A DNA stretch of 64,000 nt, from positions 248,001 to 312,000 of the forward strand of contig JACKDE010000004.1 in assembly GCA_020633675.1 (NCBI GenBank), written 5' to 3'. Shown in pieces: positions 16,429 through 25,003 of the stretch. The stretch comes from Deferribacteres bacterium. Lineage in GTDB: Bacteria; Zhuqueibacterota; Zhuqueibacteria; Zhuqueibacterales; Geothermadaptataceae. A program made the translations under genes and the position numbers. Under the pieces are notes generated by a model. That model saw only the letters and a list, made by a program, of their open reading frames with translations, was not told the origin of the DNA and did no database searches. How positions within the stretch are numbered: position 1 is the first letter of the stretch; every line of letters starts with the position of its first letter.

Positions 16429-18165
16429 ATGGAAAAATCGCAAATTGCCAACATTCTGGAAGAGATCGGCTACCTACTGGAGCTGAAAGGTGAGAATCCC
16501 TTCAAAACCCGCGCGTATGAAAACGGTGCGCGTGTTGTAAAGGGCTTGAGCCAGGATCTTGCAGATTTGGTCGCATCTGGTGAAATCAGCAAAATCAAAG
16601 GCATTGGCAGCGCGCTGGCGGACAAGATTACCGAGCTTGTGCAGACCGGCAGGTTGGAGTATTACGAAAAGCTGAAAAGCGCATTCCCTGACGGCTTGCT
16701 CGAGATGGCCAAAGTTCCCGGCATGGGTCCCAAAAAGATCCGAAAATTGTACGAGGAAGAGGGGATCACCTCGATTGATGCCCTTGAGAAAGCCTGCCAG
16801 GAAAACAGAATTGCCGGTATCGAAGGTTTTGGCAGCAAAACACAAACGAAAATCCTTGAGGGAATCGCGTTTATTCGCCAGCACAGCAATCGGCACTTGT
16901 ACCACCAAGCATATCACGTCGCTGAAAAGCTGCTCGATACCATTCGATCCTGCAGCGGCGTTATTCGCGCTGAGGTCACCGGCAGCTTACGACGCTGCAA
17001 GGAAACCGTGAAGGATATCGATATTGTCGCGAGCGCCGCTTCAGAAGATCGCGAAGGCATTATGACATTTTTCACCACCCAAACCGCTCCTAAAAGCATC
17101 ATCAGCAAGGGTGAAACCAAAAGTTCGATCATCACAGGCGGGGGCATGCAGGCTGACTTGCGCATCGTTGCAGATGACGAATTTCCTTATATTTTGCACC
17201 ATTTTACTGGCTCGAAAGAACACAACACAGCTATGCGCGGACTCGCGAAAAAACGCGGATTGAAAATGAGCGAGTATGGCTTGTTTCGTGAAAATGGCGA
17301 ACGCATTGATTGTGCCGACGAGACCGACATTTTCAGCGTGTTTGATATGGCATTTGTACCGCCTGAGCTGCGTGAAGATTTGGGGGAAATCGAGGCTGCT
17401 CAGTCCGACAAGCTGCCACACCTGATCTGCCCGGATGACCTGCGGGGTATTTTGCACGCCCACACAACCTACAGCGATGGCGCCAACACGCTGCGCGAAA
17501 TGGCCGAAGCCTGCCGCACAATGGGCATGCAATATCTCGGCATATCCGACCACAGCAAAATCGTCGTTTATGCGAACGGCCTGTCGGCAGATCGGCTCAA
17601 AAAGCAGGGCGACGAAATTCGCGCACTCAACGACGAGTACAGTGATTTCCGCATTTTTCACGGCACCGAATGTGACATTATGCTCGATGGTACGCTCGAT
17701 TTTTCTGATGACGTACTGGCTGAGCTCGATTTCGTCGTCATCTCGGTGCATCAAAAATTAGCCATGTCACAAAAAGAAGCCACCGACCGTATCGTCAAAG
17801 CCATGCAAAATCCGCATGTCACCATTTTAGGCCATCCGACCGGACGGATTTTGCTTGAACGCGAAGGCTATCCGCTCGATTACGATAAAATTTTTGCTGC
17901 TGCAGGCGAAAACAATGTCGTCATCGAAATCAATGCCAGCCCTTATCGCTTTGACCTGGATTGGCGCTATCTCCGCCAGGCAAAGGAATATGGCGTCAAG
18001 CTCAGCATCAATCCGGATGCGCACAGCACGGATGGATTGGCTGATATATATTGGGGTGTTGGTATCGCGCGTAAAGGCTGGCTGCAGGCTGCGGATGTGC
18101 TCAACACAATGGACGTTGGGGATATTGCCAACTTTTTTCGAGGAATCAAAGCATCGACTTCGTAG
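16429..18165 (+). CDS. polX: DNA polymerase X with PHP 3'-5' exonuclease domain
   Basis: The 578-residue protein has the PolX layout and its usual length. A helix-hairpin-helix 8-kDa domain (ENPFKTRAYENGARVV, IKGIGSALADKI) is followed by the fingers HhH VPGMGPKKIRKLYEEEG. The polymerase palm has GSLRRCKETVKDIDIVASA (metal-binding Asp pair) and MQADLRIVADDEF (third Asp). The C-terminal PHP domain (about 335-575) reads LHAHTTYSDGANTLREMAEA, then YLGISDHS. The PHP domain of this family gives manganese-dependent 3'-5' exonuclease and phosphatase activities used in base-excision repair and gap filling. All catalytic residues I can check are present. The gene stands alone between unrelated neighbours. 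Confidence 0.95.
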   Translation: MEKSQIANILEEIGYLLELKGENPFKTRAYENGARVVKGLSQDLADLVASGEISKIKGIGSALADKITELVQTGRLEYYEKLKSAFPDGLLEMAKVPGMGPKKIRKLYEEEGITSIDALEKACQENRIAGIEGFGSKTQTKILEGIAFIRQHSNRHLYHQAYHVAEKLLDTIRSCSGVIRAEVTGSLRRCKETVKDIDIVASAASEDREGIMTFFTTQTAPKSIISKGETKSSIITGGGMQADLRIVADDEFPYILHHFTGSKEHNTAMRGLAKKRGLKMSEYGLFRENGERIDCADETDIFSVFDMAFVPPELREDLGEIEAAQSDKLPHLICPDDLRGILHAHTTYSDGANTLREMAEACRTMGMQYLGISDHSKIVVYANGLSADRLKKQGDEIRALNDEYSDFRIFHGTECDIMLDGTLDFSDDVLAELDFVVISVHQKLAMSQKEATDRIVKAMQNPHVTILGHPTGRILLEREGYPLDYDKIFAAAGENNVVIEINASPYRFDLDWRYLRQAKEYGVKLSINPDAHSTDGLADIYWGVGIARKGWLQAADVLNTMDVGDIANFFRGIKASTS

Positions 18166-18336
18166 AGTAGAACGAATTCAGTATGCTGACAACGTTTTGT
18201 TTTTTTTATATGTCATTTTGTTAGCAAAACATAAATTTTTTCTTACATTTAAATTGTTTAGTGTGTTCGCGCATCGCAAATGCACTTTTTAAAAAAGTAC
18301 CAAGTATTTTCCACACAGGAATCAGGCTTGACCATC

Positions 18337-18963
18337 ATGGCACGTCGGAATAAATCAGGATCCTTCGTTTTTGGTATCGTTTTGATCGCTGTGGGTGCTT
18401 TGCTATTGCTCGATCAAATGCATATGCTCGACTTTGGGCGCGTGATCGGCACCTACTGGCCTCTCATCCTGGTCATTATCGGCATCAAAATCATTCTTTT
18501 TCCCAAGGATAAATCCGAGGTTGAAGAAAAAATTGAGACCATAATCGAAGAAAGTCCTGAGTTTAAAACTTCTCCGGACGCACAGCCTATCGATGATAGA
18601 TCGATCAATGAAAATCAGGTTTTTGGAGATATTCGCCGCACCATTACCGCCAAAGAATTTGCAGGCGGCCGCTGCTCCTGTGTTTTTGGCGACATCGACA
18701 TTCATGCTGTAGACATCAAGCTTGGTACCGGCCAACGTACACTTTATCTAAACAGTGTTTTTGGTGATCTGCGCTTGACGCTGCCAAGTGATATCCCACT
18801 CCTGGTTCGCGCGAATACCACCGCAGGCGATATCGACCTGAAGGGCGTGCGCGGTGACGGGCTTTTCGTGCAGCGAACGTACAAATCCGCTGACTTCGAT
18901 GGGGCAAGCACCCGATTGATCGTGGTCGCTTCTGTCCTTTTTGGTGATATTCGAGTTTGGTAA
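18337..18963 (+). CDS. LiaF-like membrane protein
   Basis: The 208-residue protein begins with two membrane helices (GSFVFGIVLIAVGALLLLDQ and VIGTYWPLILVIIGIKIILF), the DUF5668/LiaF-type N-terminus. It ends in a beta-helical domain with repeats VFGDIRRTI, VFGDIDIHA, VFGDLRLTL, AGDIDLKG and LFGDIRVW, typical of the LiaF/YvqF C-terminus. Relatives in Firmicutes act on the LiaRS envelope-stress system; no histidine kinase is adjacent here, so only a general envelope role is inferred. ATG 18337 is chosen at MARRNKSG; the frame is open to ATG 18280 and the ribosome site (AGGA at 18317) is not decisive. The following small membrane protein starts one base after the stop. Confidence 0.8.
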   Translation: MARRNKSGSFVFGIVLIAVGALLLLDQMHMLDFGRVIGTYWPLILVIIGIKIILFPKDKSEVEEKIETIIEESPEFKTSPDAQPIDDRSINENQVFGDIRRTITAKEFAGGRCSCVFGDIDIHAVDIKLGTGQRTLYLNSVFGDLRLTLPSDIPLLVRANTTAGDIDLKGVRGDGLFVQRTYKSADFDGASTRLIVVASVLFGDIRVW

Positions 18964-18964
18964 A

Positions 18965-19159
18965 ATGAAATTTAAAAACGTGCTCATTCCCCGTAAAATT
19001 CAGCAGTTGCGTGCAGATCTCAAAGAAAAAGGTCTGAAAAAATTCGTTATGGATATGGGCTGGAAAGTTGCCCTTGGCATTTTTCTGTACTATCTGATTC
19101 GCGACAGTATTTTGTACATCCTCATCCCCTACCTCATCGCACGCGGTATGCTATCCTGA
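18965..19159 (+). CDS. Small single-span membrane protein
   Basis: The 64-residue protein starts MKFKNVLIPRKIQQLRADLK and has one hydrophobic helix near residues 37-58 (VALGIFLYYLIRDSILYILI). It is not recognised. It begins one base after the stop of the LiaF-like gene, so the two are translated together, and it may be a partner in the same envelope function. Its stop codon TGA abuts the stop of the converging SCO gene; together they form TGATCA (19157-19162). Confidence 0.65.
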   Translation: MKFKNVLIPRKIQQLRADLKEKGLKKFVMDMGWKVALGIFLYYLIRDSILYILIPYLIARGMLS

Positions 19160-19813
19160 TCAACTGCCTTCACTTTTAAGCATCGCAATATCTGCTATGA
19201 GTTGTTCGACATCCAGCGGATAGGTGCCCTTGTATATGCCGCGGATGTGTCCCTTGCGATCGATCAAGTAAAAGTTCTCTGTATGCAGGAACTGGTTCTC
19301 GTCCTTGTCGAGATCGATATCCTCATCAGCAAAATAACCATCCCGCGCGAGCTGATAAATCTGGCGCCGCTGTCCCGTCAGCAAATGCCATTTTTGTGGC
19401 TCTACACCATGGGCTTCGGCGTAGCGGTACAAAACCTGTACGCTATCGATTTCAGGTGTGACTGAATGAGACAGCAACAGCACATCATCATCTTCGGCGA
19501 ATGCCTGTTGAATTTTGCCCATATTTTGGGCCATCTTGGCGCAAATTCCGGGGCATGAGGTGAAGAAAAAGTCCGCGACATAGATTTTGCCTTCAACAGT
19601 CGCACGGCTCACCTGATCGCCAAACTGGTTCGTCAGTGCAAAAGGCAATACAGCGTGCAGACTGTCAGCATGTTGATCCGTGCTCTCCGGCCAGTAAGGC
19701 GTCAGCGCGGCATCGTTATAATAAGGCAACGAAACAACTTCTGGCTCCTGCCGAGCACAGGCAAAACATACCAGCAAAAGAAACAATCCCGGCACGTGCT
19801 TACTTTTTAACAT
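19160..19813 (-). CDS. SCO1/SenC-family copper-binding thioredoxin-fold protein
   Basis: The 217-residue protein has a signal sequence with a possible but atypical lipobox (LLLVCFACARQEP), then a thioredoxin fold. It carries the SCO copper motif FFFTSCPGICAKM (C-x3-C) and the conserved His in FLHTENFYLIDRKG. SCO proteins deliver or reduce copper at the CuA site of cytochrome oxidase, or act as periplasmic thiol proteins. ATG 19813 follows GGAGAAGGA and overlaps the end of the upstream MORN-repeat gene by 14 nt, so translation is coupled. It sits with a YHYH-domain protein rather than with the oxidase genes, where a second SCO lies (54890-55708). Confidence 0.87.
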   Translation of the reverse strand: MLKSKHVPGLFLLLVCFACARQEPEVVSLPYYNDAALTPYWPESTDQHADSLHAVLPFALTNQFGDQVSRATVEGKIYVADFFFTSCPGICAKMAQNMGKIQQAFAEDDDVLLLSHSVTPEIDSVQVLYRYAEAHGVEPQKWHLLTGQRRQIYQLARDGYFADEDIDLDKDENQFLHTENFYLIDRKGHIRGIYKGTYPLDVEQLIADIAMLKSEGS

Positions 19814-20396
19814 ATTGTCCTTCTCCATCTTTTACTGTAAAACAGGGTTTGGCTTTGAAAACGCCGAATTTCCTGCCATCTATGATTACCAGGTTGATGT
19901 ATAACTTGCCATTTTCCCGCCAGGCTTGCTGCGTACCGACTTCGATGCCATCCTCATAAAAAAATTGCTGTGCCAGTTGGCCATTCGCATACCATTGCAG
20001 CTGCTCACCATCATATTTGCCGTTCACAAAATGATACTCAAATTGCTGGCCACAATTCAGCCACCATCCCTGATGCAGGCCGTGTTTGCGGCCACCTTTG
20101 TAAAACCGACGCGTTTTTTTTGCACCATTTGAAAACCAGGTTTGTTGCAGGCCATCCATTTTGCCCTTGCGATAGCCGGTTTCTGACTTGCGTCGATGAT
20201 TGTCATATCGCTCGATCAACATGCCGGAAAAAGGCTGGCCATCAAAATAGAGCATGCCATCCTGGTGCAGCAGGCGTGCATCTTTCGCGTCAATTTTAAA
20301 CTCAGCCACAAACTCGCCAGGTACACTATGATTTGCATAGCTCAAACCAAACGCACAAAGCAGCCCCAGCAATACGAAGCGCATAACGGATTGCAT
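19800..20396 (-). CDS. Secreted MORN/YwqK-type repeat protein
   Basis: The 198-residue protein has a signal peptide (MRFVLLGLLCAFGLSYA) followed by about five MORN_2-like repeats of the form G-x3-G-x5-Y-x-N-G: YFDGQPFSGMLIERYDNHRR, YRKGKMDGLQQTWFSNGAKK, YKGGRKHGLHQGWWLNCGQQ, VNGKYDGEQLQWYANGQLAQ and YEDGIEVGTQQAWRENGKL. The automatic name toxin-antitoxin YwqK antitoxin is often given to this fold but is not supported here. It is probably a periplasmic or surface beta-sheet protein. Its start has GGAGA at good spacing. It lies 9 nt after the YHYH gene and overlaps the SCO gene start, so the three form one operon. Confidence 0.8.
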   Translation of the reverse strand: MQSVMRFVLLGLLCAFGLSYANHSVPGEFVAEFKIDAKDARLLHQDGMLYFDGQPFSGMLIERYDNHRRKSETGYRKGKMDGLQQTWFSNGAKKTRRFYKGGRKHGLHQGWWLNCGQQFEYHFVNGKYDGEQLQWYANGQLAQQFFYEDGIEVGTQQAWRENGKLYINLVIIDGRKFGVFKAKPCFTVKDGEGQYVKK

Positions 20397-20405
20397 GGTG
20401 TTCTC

Positions 20406-21140
20406 CTACCAGGTTGCGCTGCCAGCGGTGCCACGAAAACCGCCAGAAATGTACGGTTCATCCGCTGTAATATGATAATGGTAAATCCCATTCGGATAAT
20501 CTTCGGTTGCGCCAAGGTGGCCATTTGCTGCATCAAGTTCGGCAGGATAGCTGCCATCCATGTCTTTGCGACCATAAACTGGAAAGCCATCGAGAAGAAA
20601 GCCAACCAATTTGCTGTCGTCCGTTGAAAGAAATACCGGCTCGATATGATAATGGTACTGGCCAAACTGTTGTGGATGACCGTGATAGCGATCGAATGTG
20701 GCAATTTCCCTCTCCAGTGGCTGATTCGGTCCAGCATACTGGTTGTACAACGCCACACCATTGACCGCGACGCCAATCGGGCCGAGTGGTGTCGCAGAAA
20801 TGCTGGCCGAGACTTTGGGTGAAGCCGGCAAGCGAAAAGTGAGATTTTGTTCCGCAATGCTGTTGGGATTGACCACCATGCCAGCGTGCGGGGCTTCATA
20901 CAGGTCGTCGCCCACGCCCCAATAAGGGCTGGCGTGGTTCGGCACGCCTCTGGTTTCAATCACAACTTCATCTCCGTCCATATATACCGTGATACCTTCA
21001 ACAAATTTCTTGTAAACTTCGGGCAGGTCTGCAGTTGATTTTCCTTCTTCAACTGCCGGTTCGCCTGGGTTGGAATGTGCGCAATGCATAACAGAAACTG
21101 AGAGCATGAGAGCGAGCCAAAGCTTTTTCTTATTCATCAT
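20406..21140 (-). CDS. YHYH-domain protein (secreted)
   Basis: The 244-residue protein has an N-terminal export signal (KKLWLALMLSVSVMHCAHSN; a lipoprotein Cys at VMHC is possible). It contains the two YHYH motifs that name the family, FGQYHYHIEP and NGIYHYHITAD, along with the conserved GVALYNQYAGP, LLDGFPVYGRKDMDG and LDAANGHLGATEDYP segments. YHYH proteins are of unknown function; the histidine pairs suggest metal binding. Being first in an operon that ends with a SCO-type copper protein makes copper handling a reasonable guess, but only a guess. The tandem ATGs at 21140 follow AAGGAG. Confidence 0.85.
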   Translation of the reverse strand: MMNKKKLWLALMLSVSVMHCAHSNPGEPAVEEGKSTADLPEVYKKFVEGITVYMDGDEVVIETRGVPNHASPYWGVGDDLYEAPHAGMVVNPNSIAEQNLTFRLPASPKVSASISATPLGPIGVAVNGVALYNQYAGPNQPLEREIATFDRYHGHPQQFGQYHYHIEPVFLSTDDSKLVGFLLDGFPVYGRKDMDGSYPAELDAANGHLGATEDYPNGIYHYHITADEPYISGGFRGTAGSATW

Positions 21141-21239
21141 TCTGATTCTCCTTTTGCCATTGAGTTATCATATGCAATGCAAGTCATGCGCATTTTGCAT
21201 TTCAAAAACTTTGACAACAGAATCAAAAAAAACTTGCGG

Positions 21240-22610
21240 TCAGGATTTGCTTTTTCTAAAAAAGTGAAGATTTCGATGGTCGAAAAGCAGCATTAAGTAG
21301 AAAGGAACATAAATCATCAGCTGTGTGGCCGGGCTCTCCTGCCACACCCCTGTTTGGTAATAATCGACAAGAACTTGATAGCTCAGTATGATCAGCCCGC
21401 TGAGCAAAATCCAGGCACGGTTATGAAAAAAAACCAGCATCGGTAGCAGCCAAATCAAATACCACGGGTGCAGCGTCGGGGAAATTATGCAAATTGCACC
21501 AAACAGAATGAACCATTCATGCAAAATACCGCACTCATTCGCTTGATACCCAATGCGTTTTCGTCTTAAAAACAACCAGATAGACAATCCCATAAAAGCC
21601 ATAGCCAAAATTTTCTTGGCGATCATCAAATTGGCATCGAGATTGTCGCTCGGGTGAACAAACACCACAATTTTGTGAACGATATGAAACAGCGAAGCAT
21701 TAAATAGCCACTTGGTCGTGTATACACTTAATGCAGCAAACAGCGCTCTGCCTGCATCAAGAAACGGCCCATAGGCTGCGAGTACGGCAATGCCGAAGAC
21801 CAGGGCAAAGTGTGCGCTCTTTCGCCAGCCAAAACGCAGCACCACGAACGGCAGCACAATCAGAGCGATAAATTTGGTGAGAACCGAGGCTGCCAGCGCC
21901 AGCGCGGCCAAAATCACATTGCCGCGCATGAAAAACAGCATGAACAGCAGCAGCCAAAAAACGCCGTAACTGTCGACATGCCCACTACCCGCCGTCTCAA
22001 TGATTGCCAAGGGATTCCAGGCATAAAAGACCACCAACCTTTTATCCATTTTAAGGGAGTCAAGCAAAGCGATCAGCACGGCTATCGAGCCAAGATCGAA
22101 TAGCGAGACGGCTGCCTTCATCCCCACAAATGTTGGACTAATAATATAAACAGCACGGAAAAGGAATTGCAGCATGGGGGCGTAAATCGTGGGAATGCCC
22201 GGATGATTGATATAAGGATGTATCACCGTATCGCGCAGGACAGACAAAGCGGCACTATCAGGCGCATACAAATAGGGATTGATTCCAGCCTGCCACACCC
22301 GGCCATCCCACAGGTAGCGGTAAATGTCATCAGTGAGAAATGGATAGCCCGATAAAAGTACACATCGAAATAGAACGGCCATGGCAATAATTTGCACTAG
22401 ATGGAATGGCAGCTTTGTTTGCGCACGGGTATCCTTTGCGGCGAAAAGCACAAAACAGCTGGTAACGGCATATATTGAAAACAGCGACGCATACAGCACA
22501 AAAAACATGTCCATGCGAGGTCGCACATCCCCCAGCCCTAACAATAAAAAATAACCTAAGGCGGAAAAAACGCCAAAAATTGCCAGCACCATATTCAAGT
22601 GCTTGCTCAT
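21240..22610 (-). CDS. GT-C type membrane glycosyltransferase
   Basis: The 456-residue protein has about eleven to twelve hydrophobic helices. After the first helices comes LLSGYPFLTDDIYRYLWDGR, where the DD pair in the first periplasmic loop is the usual catalytic/metal position of GT-C enzymes (mannosyltransferase/GT87-like). INPYLYAPDS and HPGIPTIYAPMLQF are also typical. It probably transfers a sugar from a lipid-phosphate donor to an envelope glycan or lipid. Its neighbours give no further hint. The start is uncertain: ATG 22610 (MSKHLNMVLAI) precedes the first membrane helix, ATG 22661 and GTG 22706 are in frame upstream, and none has a strong ribosome site. Confidence 0.78.
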   Translation of the reverse strand: MSKHLNMVLAIFGVFSALGYFLLLGLGDVRPRMDMFFVLYASLFSIYAVTSCFVLFAAKDTRAQTKLPFHLVQIIAMAVLFRCVLLSGYPFLTDDIYRYLWDGRVWQAGINPYLYAPDSAALSVLRDTVIHPYINHPGIPTIYAPMLQFLFRAVYIISPTFVGMKAAVSLFDLGSIAVLIALLDSLKMDKRLVVFYAWNPLAIIETAGSGHVDSYGVFWLLLFMLFFMRGNVILAALALAASVLTKFIALIVLPFVVLRFGWRKSAHFALVFGIAVLAAYGPFLDAGRALFAALSVYTTKWLFNASLFHIVHKIVVFVHPSDNLDANLMIAKKILAMAFMGLSIWLFLRRKRIGYQANECGILHEWFILFGAICIISPTLHPWYLIWLLPMLVFFHNRAWILLSGLIILSYQVLVDYYQTGVWQESPATQLMIYVPFYLMLLFDHRNLHFFRKSKS

Positions 22611-23047
22611 TTTGCCGGGACGCAACAAGTCATGGAGGAGCTGTGGATTGAAAACTCGCATCGGGGCCGTACTCAAATTCAGGAAAAGCAATTCGCCACA
22701 GGGCACGATAATTTAATTGTGTTCAACAAAGTTCCGGTCACGTTTCATCCCGTATTTAGCTTAAGTTGTGACCATATGCCTGGTTCTAAAGGGTAGGCAT
22801 GTCATTTCTTAACGCGGGCTTGCCACCCATTGTCTCCAATACGAAAAATAAGAGCACCATCCGTTCTCACACTTTTGCGCTCGGGAAAAAGGCCGCCGGT
22901 CTACTTTTGCTTATCACAGATTTTTGCCTGCTTGATTGACACCATTTGAAACCTGTACGAAAATCATACGCAAAAGGGGCTTGCAACAGGTAATCAGACA
23001 GTGCAAAGTGTGCTGAGCGAACGCGCTAAGCGGATCAGAATCGATTT
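22611..23047. other. Intergenic region
   Basis: No gene, RNA or repeat was recognised in the left part of this 710-nt gap between divergent genes. Its right part carries the two promoter candidates of the RRM gene listed separately. Confidence 0.4.
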
Positions 23048-23077
23048 TTGACAAGTTTGAGGCAAGCACGGTAGTAT
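23048..23077 (+). promoter_or_regulatory. Upstream promoter candidate of the RRM gene
   Basis: TTGACA (23048-23053) and TAGTAT (23072-23077) are 18 nt apart. It would give a leader of about 240 nt for the RNA-binding protein gene. Confidence 0.45.
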
Positions 23078-23156
23078 GGATTGTTCATTTTCTGCGTATT
23101 TGGCATCGTGAACTATGCAAACTGGTAAAGAATTGCACGGATATTGAAATTACTGC

Positions 23157-23185
23157 TTGCAAACAAATCTTAGCATCGCTATATT
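23157..23185 (+). promoter_or_regulatory. Proximal promoter candidate of the RRM gene
   Basis: TTGCAA (23157-23162) and TATATT (23180-23185) are exactly 17 nt apart. The resulting leader of about 130 nt fits the long 5' leaders common for cold-induced RNA-binding proteins. Confidence 0.5.
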
Positions 23186-23320
23186 GCCACGTTCTATTTC
23201 TTTATTTATTTTAGCAGATCTCTCATGTGTCAATCATGCCCCGCCACCGTCTCTATTTCTTTCCTTCCGCATGTTAACCGTCTGAGTTTCTGCCCAATTT
23301 TTCTCTAAGGAGTATTTCTT

Positions 23321-23647
23321 ATGTCGATGAAGCTTTATGTGGGGAACCTTTCCTATCAAATCACAGAAGACGAACTGAGTGAACTTTTTTCTGAGTTCGG
23401 TGCGGTCGAGAGTGTGAAAATCATCACCGATCGTGAAACCGGCCAGTCAAGAGGTTTCGGTTTTGTCGAAATGGCCTCAAAAGAAGAAGGCGAAGCTGCA
23501 ATGAACGAACTGAACGGCAAAGAACACAATAGCCGTGCTTTGGTTGTAAATGAAGCTCGCCCAAGACAGGAAAGGCGTCCCGGCGGCGGCGGCGGCGGTA
23601 GAGGCGGCTTTCGTTCTTACGGCGGTGGCAATAGAGACCGGTACTAA
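23321..23647 (+). CDS. RRM RNA-binding protein with Gly/Arg-rich tail
   Basis: The 108-residue protein is one RNA-recognition motif. RNP2 is KLYVGNLSY at the start and RNP1 is RGFGFVEM at about residues 46-53, with both aromatic positions kept. An RGG-like tail follows (RRPGGGGGGRGGFRSYGGGN). Bacterial proteins of this type are often cold-induced RNA chaperones, as in cyanobacterial Rbp proteins. The ATG has AAGGAG 8 nt upstream. It has two promoter candidates, a long leader and its own terminator, so it is an independently expressed single gene. Confidence 0.95.
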   Translation: MSMKLYVGNLSYQITEDELSELFSEFGAVESVKIITDRETGQSRGFGFVEMASKEEGEAAMNELNGKEHNSRALVVNEARPRQERRPGGGGGGRGGFRSYGGGNRDRY

Positions 23648-23677
23648 GAGCAACGCTTTCAACTAGTTTGCTAAAGG

Positions 23678-23709
23678 AAGGGATTTCTGAAAAGAAATCC
23701 CTTTTTTTT
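23678..23709 (+). terminator. Rho-independent terminator of the RRM gene
   Basis: GGGATTTCT (23680-23688) pairs with AGAAATCCC (23693-23701) around a GAAA tetraloop and is followed by eight T residues (23702-23709). Confidence 0.95.
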
Positions 23710-23744
23710 GATTCCGTTGAATAGGTGCTACCAAGATGCCCCGC

Positions 23745-24956
23745 TCACTCATCCAGCCGGTTGTATTTTCGCAAAACAGCTTTAAGCCGATCATGGGGCA
23801 ACGCATAAACGGTATTGCCATTTATCCCGGTCAATGTTTCTGCGGCAACCAGGGCATTTAAAATAGCTTCTTCGGTAGCTTGCGCCGTGCCCACAAACAA
23901 GGGCGTGATCCAGTCATTCGGCAGCATGTTCACACTTGTGTCTTGCCGCCGCGACGCTGCGCCAGGATTGGCTGTCGAGAAGGCGATAAAAATGTCGCCG
24001 GAGGTATTGCCACCAAATCCACCGACGTTGGCGATGCCAAGCGGCACACGGCGGGCCAGCCGCTTGAGCTGGTGCGGCAGCAGCGGTGCATCGGTCGCGA
24101 TCACGACAATGATGGAGCCGACTCCCTCCGGCAATGGCTCTCCGCTATCTCCGAAACGCGCCCGCAAATCAGTAATTTCCTGACCGACAGGCACGCCTGC
24201 TACTTTGAAGTGACTGCGGCTGCCATAATTTGCCTGCACCAGCGCGCCAACGGTATACTTGGTCCCGGCGACTTGCACCACGCGCGAAGCCGTGCCGGTT
24301 CCGCCTTTAAAGCCGTGACAGACCATACCGGTGCCGCCGCCGACATTGCCTTCCGCAACGGCGCCGCTTTTGGCACTGTTGAGCGCTTCAAAAACATGCT
24401 CAGGCTTGACATGAAAGCCATTGATGTCGTTGAGTCCGCCGTCATAGGTTTCCGCGACCACCGGCAGCGCCCAAAAAATATCCTGGTTATTGAGCGCATC
24501 GTAATATTTGTTTTTGTGCTGCCAGGCGATCACCGCATCGCGCACCACGCCGACGCTGTGGGTGTTGGTAATCATCACCGGGCCTTCCAAAAAGCCGGAC
24601 TCCTCCACCCAGGTGGTGCCGGTCATTTCGCCATTGCCGTTGAGGGTGTACCAGCCCGCAAACACCGGATCGTAGGTTTTGCCGCGCGGCAAAATCGCCG
24701 TGACACCGGTGCGCACCGGCCCTTTTCCGACTTCCAGCTTGCCCTCCCCGGAAATCAGCGTGCTGTATCCCACCTCGACGCCGGCGACATCGGTGATCGC
24801 GTTGTTTTTGCCGGTCTCACCCTGCAACGGGATGCCGAGGTCGCGCGCACGGGTGGGTGATTGCGCATGCAAAGAGGCTGTTATAAAAACCATGAAAACA
24901 AATGATGCAAATATTTGAAAGACCGGCTTGCAGACAGGTGGACAGAAAGATTCCAT
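23745..24956 (-). CDS. P1/DmpA-family peptidase (exported)
   Basis: The 403-residue protein has a signal peptide (FASFVFMVFITASLHAQ) and then the DmpA/BapA fold: RARDLGIPLQGETGKNNAIT, DVAGVEVGYSTL, MITNTHSVGVVRDAV and GNVGGGTGMVCHGFKGGTGT followed by ASRVV. The latter is the glycine-rich segment where this family self-cleaves to expose its N-terminal nucleophile. Family members are aminopeptidases acting on D- or beta-amino-acid peptides. Here the segment reads GTGTASR, whereas a Ser-rich form (GTSSR) is what I recall in relatives, so the nucleophile assignment needs care. The ATG at 24956 follows GGAAAGG and is preferred over a TTG at 24971. It converges with the RRM gene. Confidence 0.88.
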   Translation of the reverse strand: MESFCPPVCKPVFQIFASFVFMVFITASLHAQSPTRARDLGIPLQGETGKNNAITDVAGVEVGYSTLISGEGKLEVGKGPVRTGVTAILPRGKTYDPVFAGWYTLNGNGEMTGTTWVEESGFLEGPVMITNTHSVGVVRDAVIAWQHKNKYYDALNNQDIFWALPVVAETYDGGLNDINGFHVKPEHVFEALNSAKSGAVAEGNVGGGTGMVCHGFKGGTGTASRVVQVAGTKYTVGALVQANYGSRSHFKVAGVPVGQEITDLRARFGDSGEPLPEGVGSIIVVIATDAPLLPHQLKRLARRVPLGIANVGGFGGNTSGDIFIAFSTANPGAASRRQDTSVNMLPNDWITPLFVGTAQATEEAILNALVAAETLTGINGNTVYALPHDRLKAVLRKYNRLDE

Positions 24957-25003
24957 GCTTTGCCTTTCCAAAAATTCTTTTTCCGTTTTTTACAATTTTC
25001 AAA

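Noticed and set aside
19800..20396. Toxin-antitoxin reading of the MORN-repeat gene
   Set aside because: The YwqK antitoxin name is only a legacy label for this repeat; the protein is exported and no toxin gene is present.
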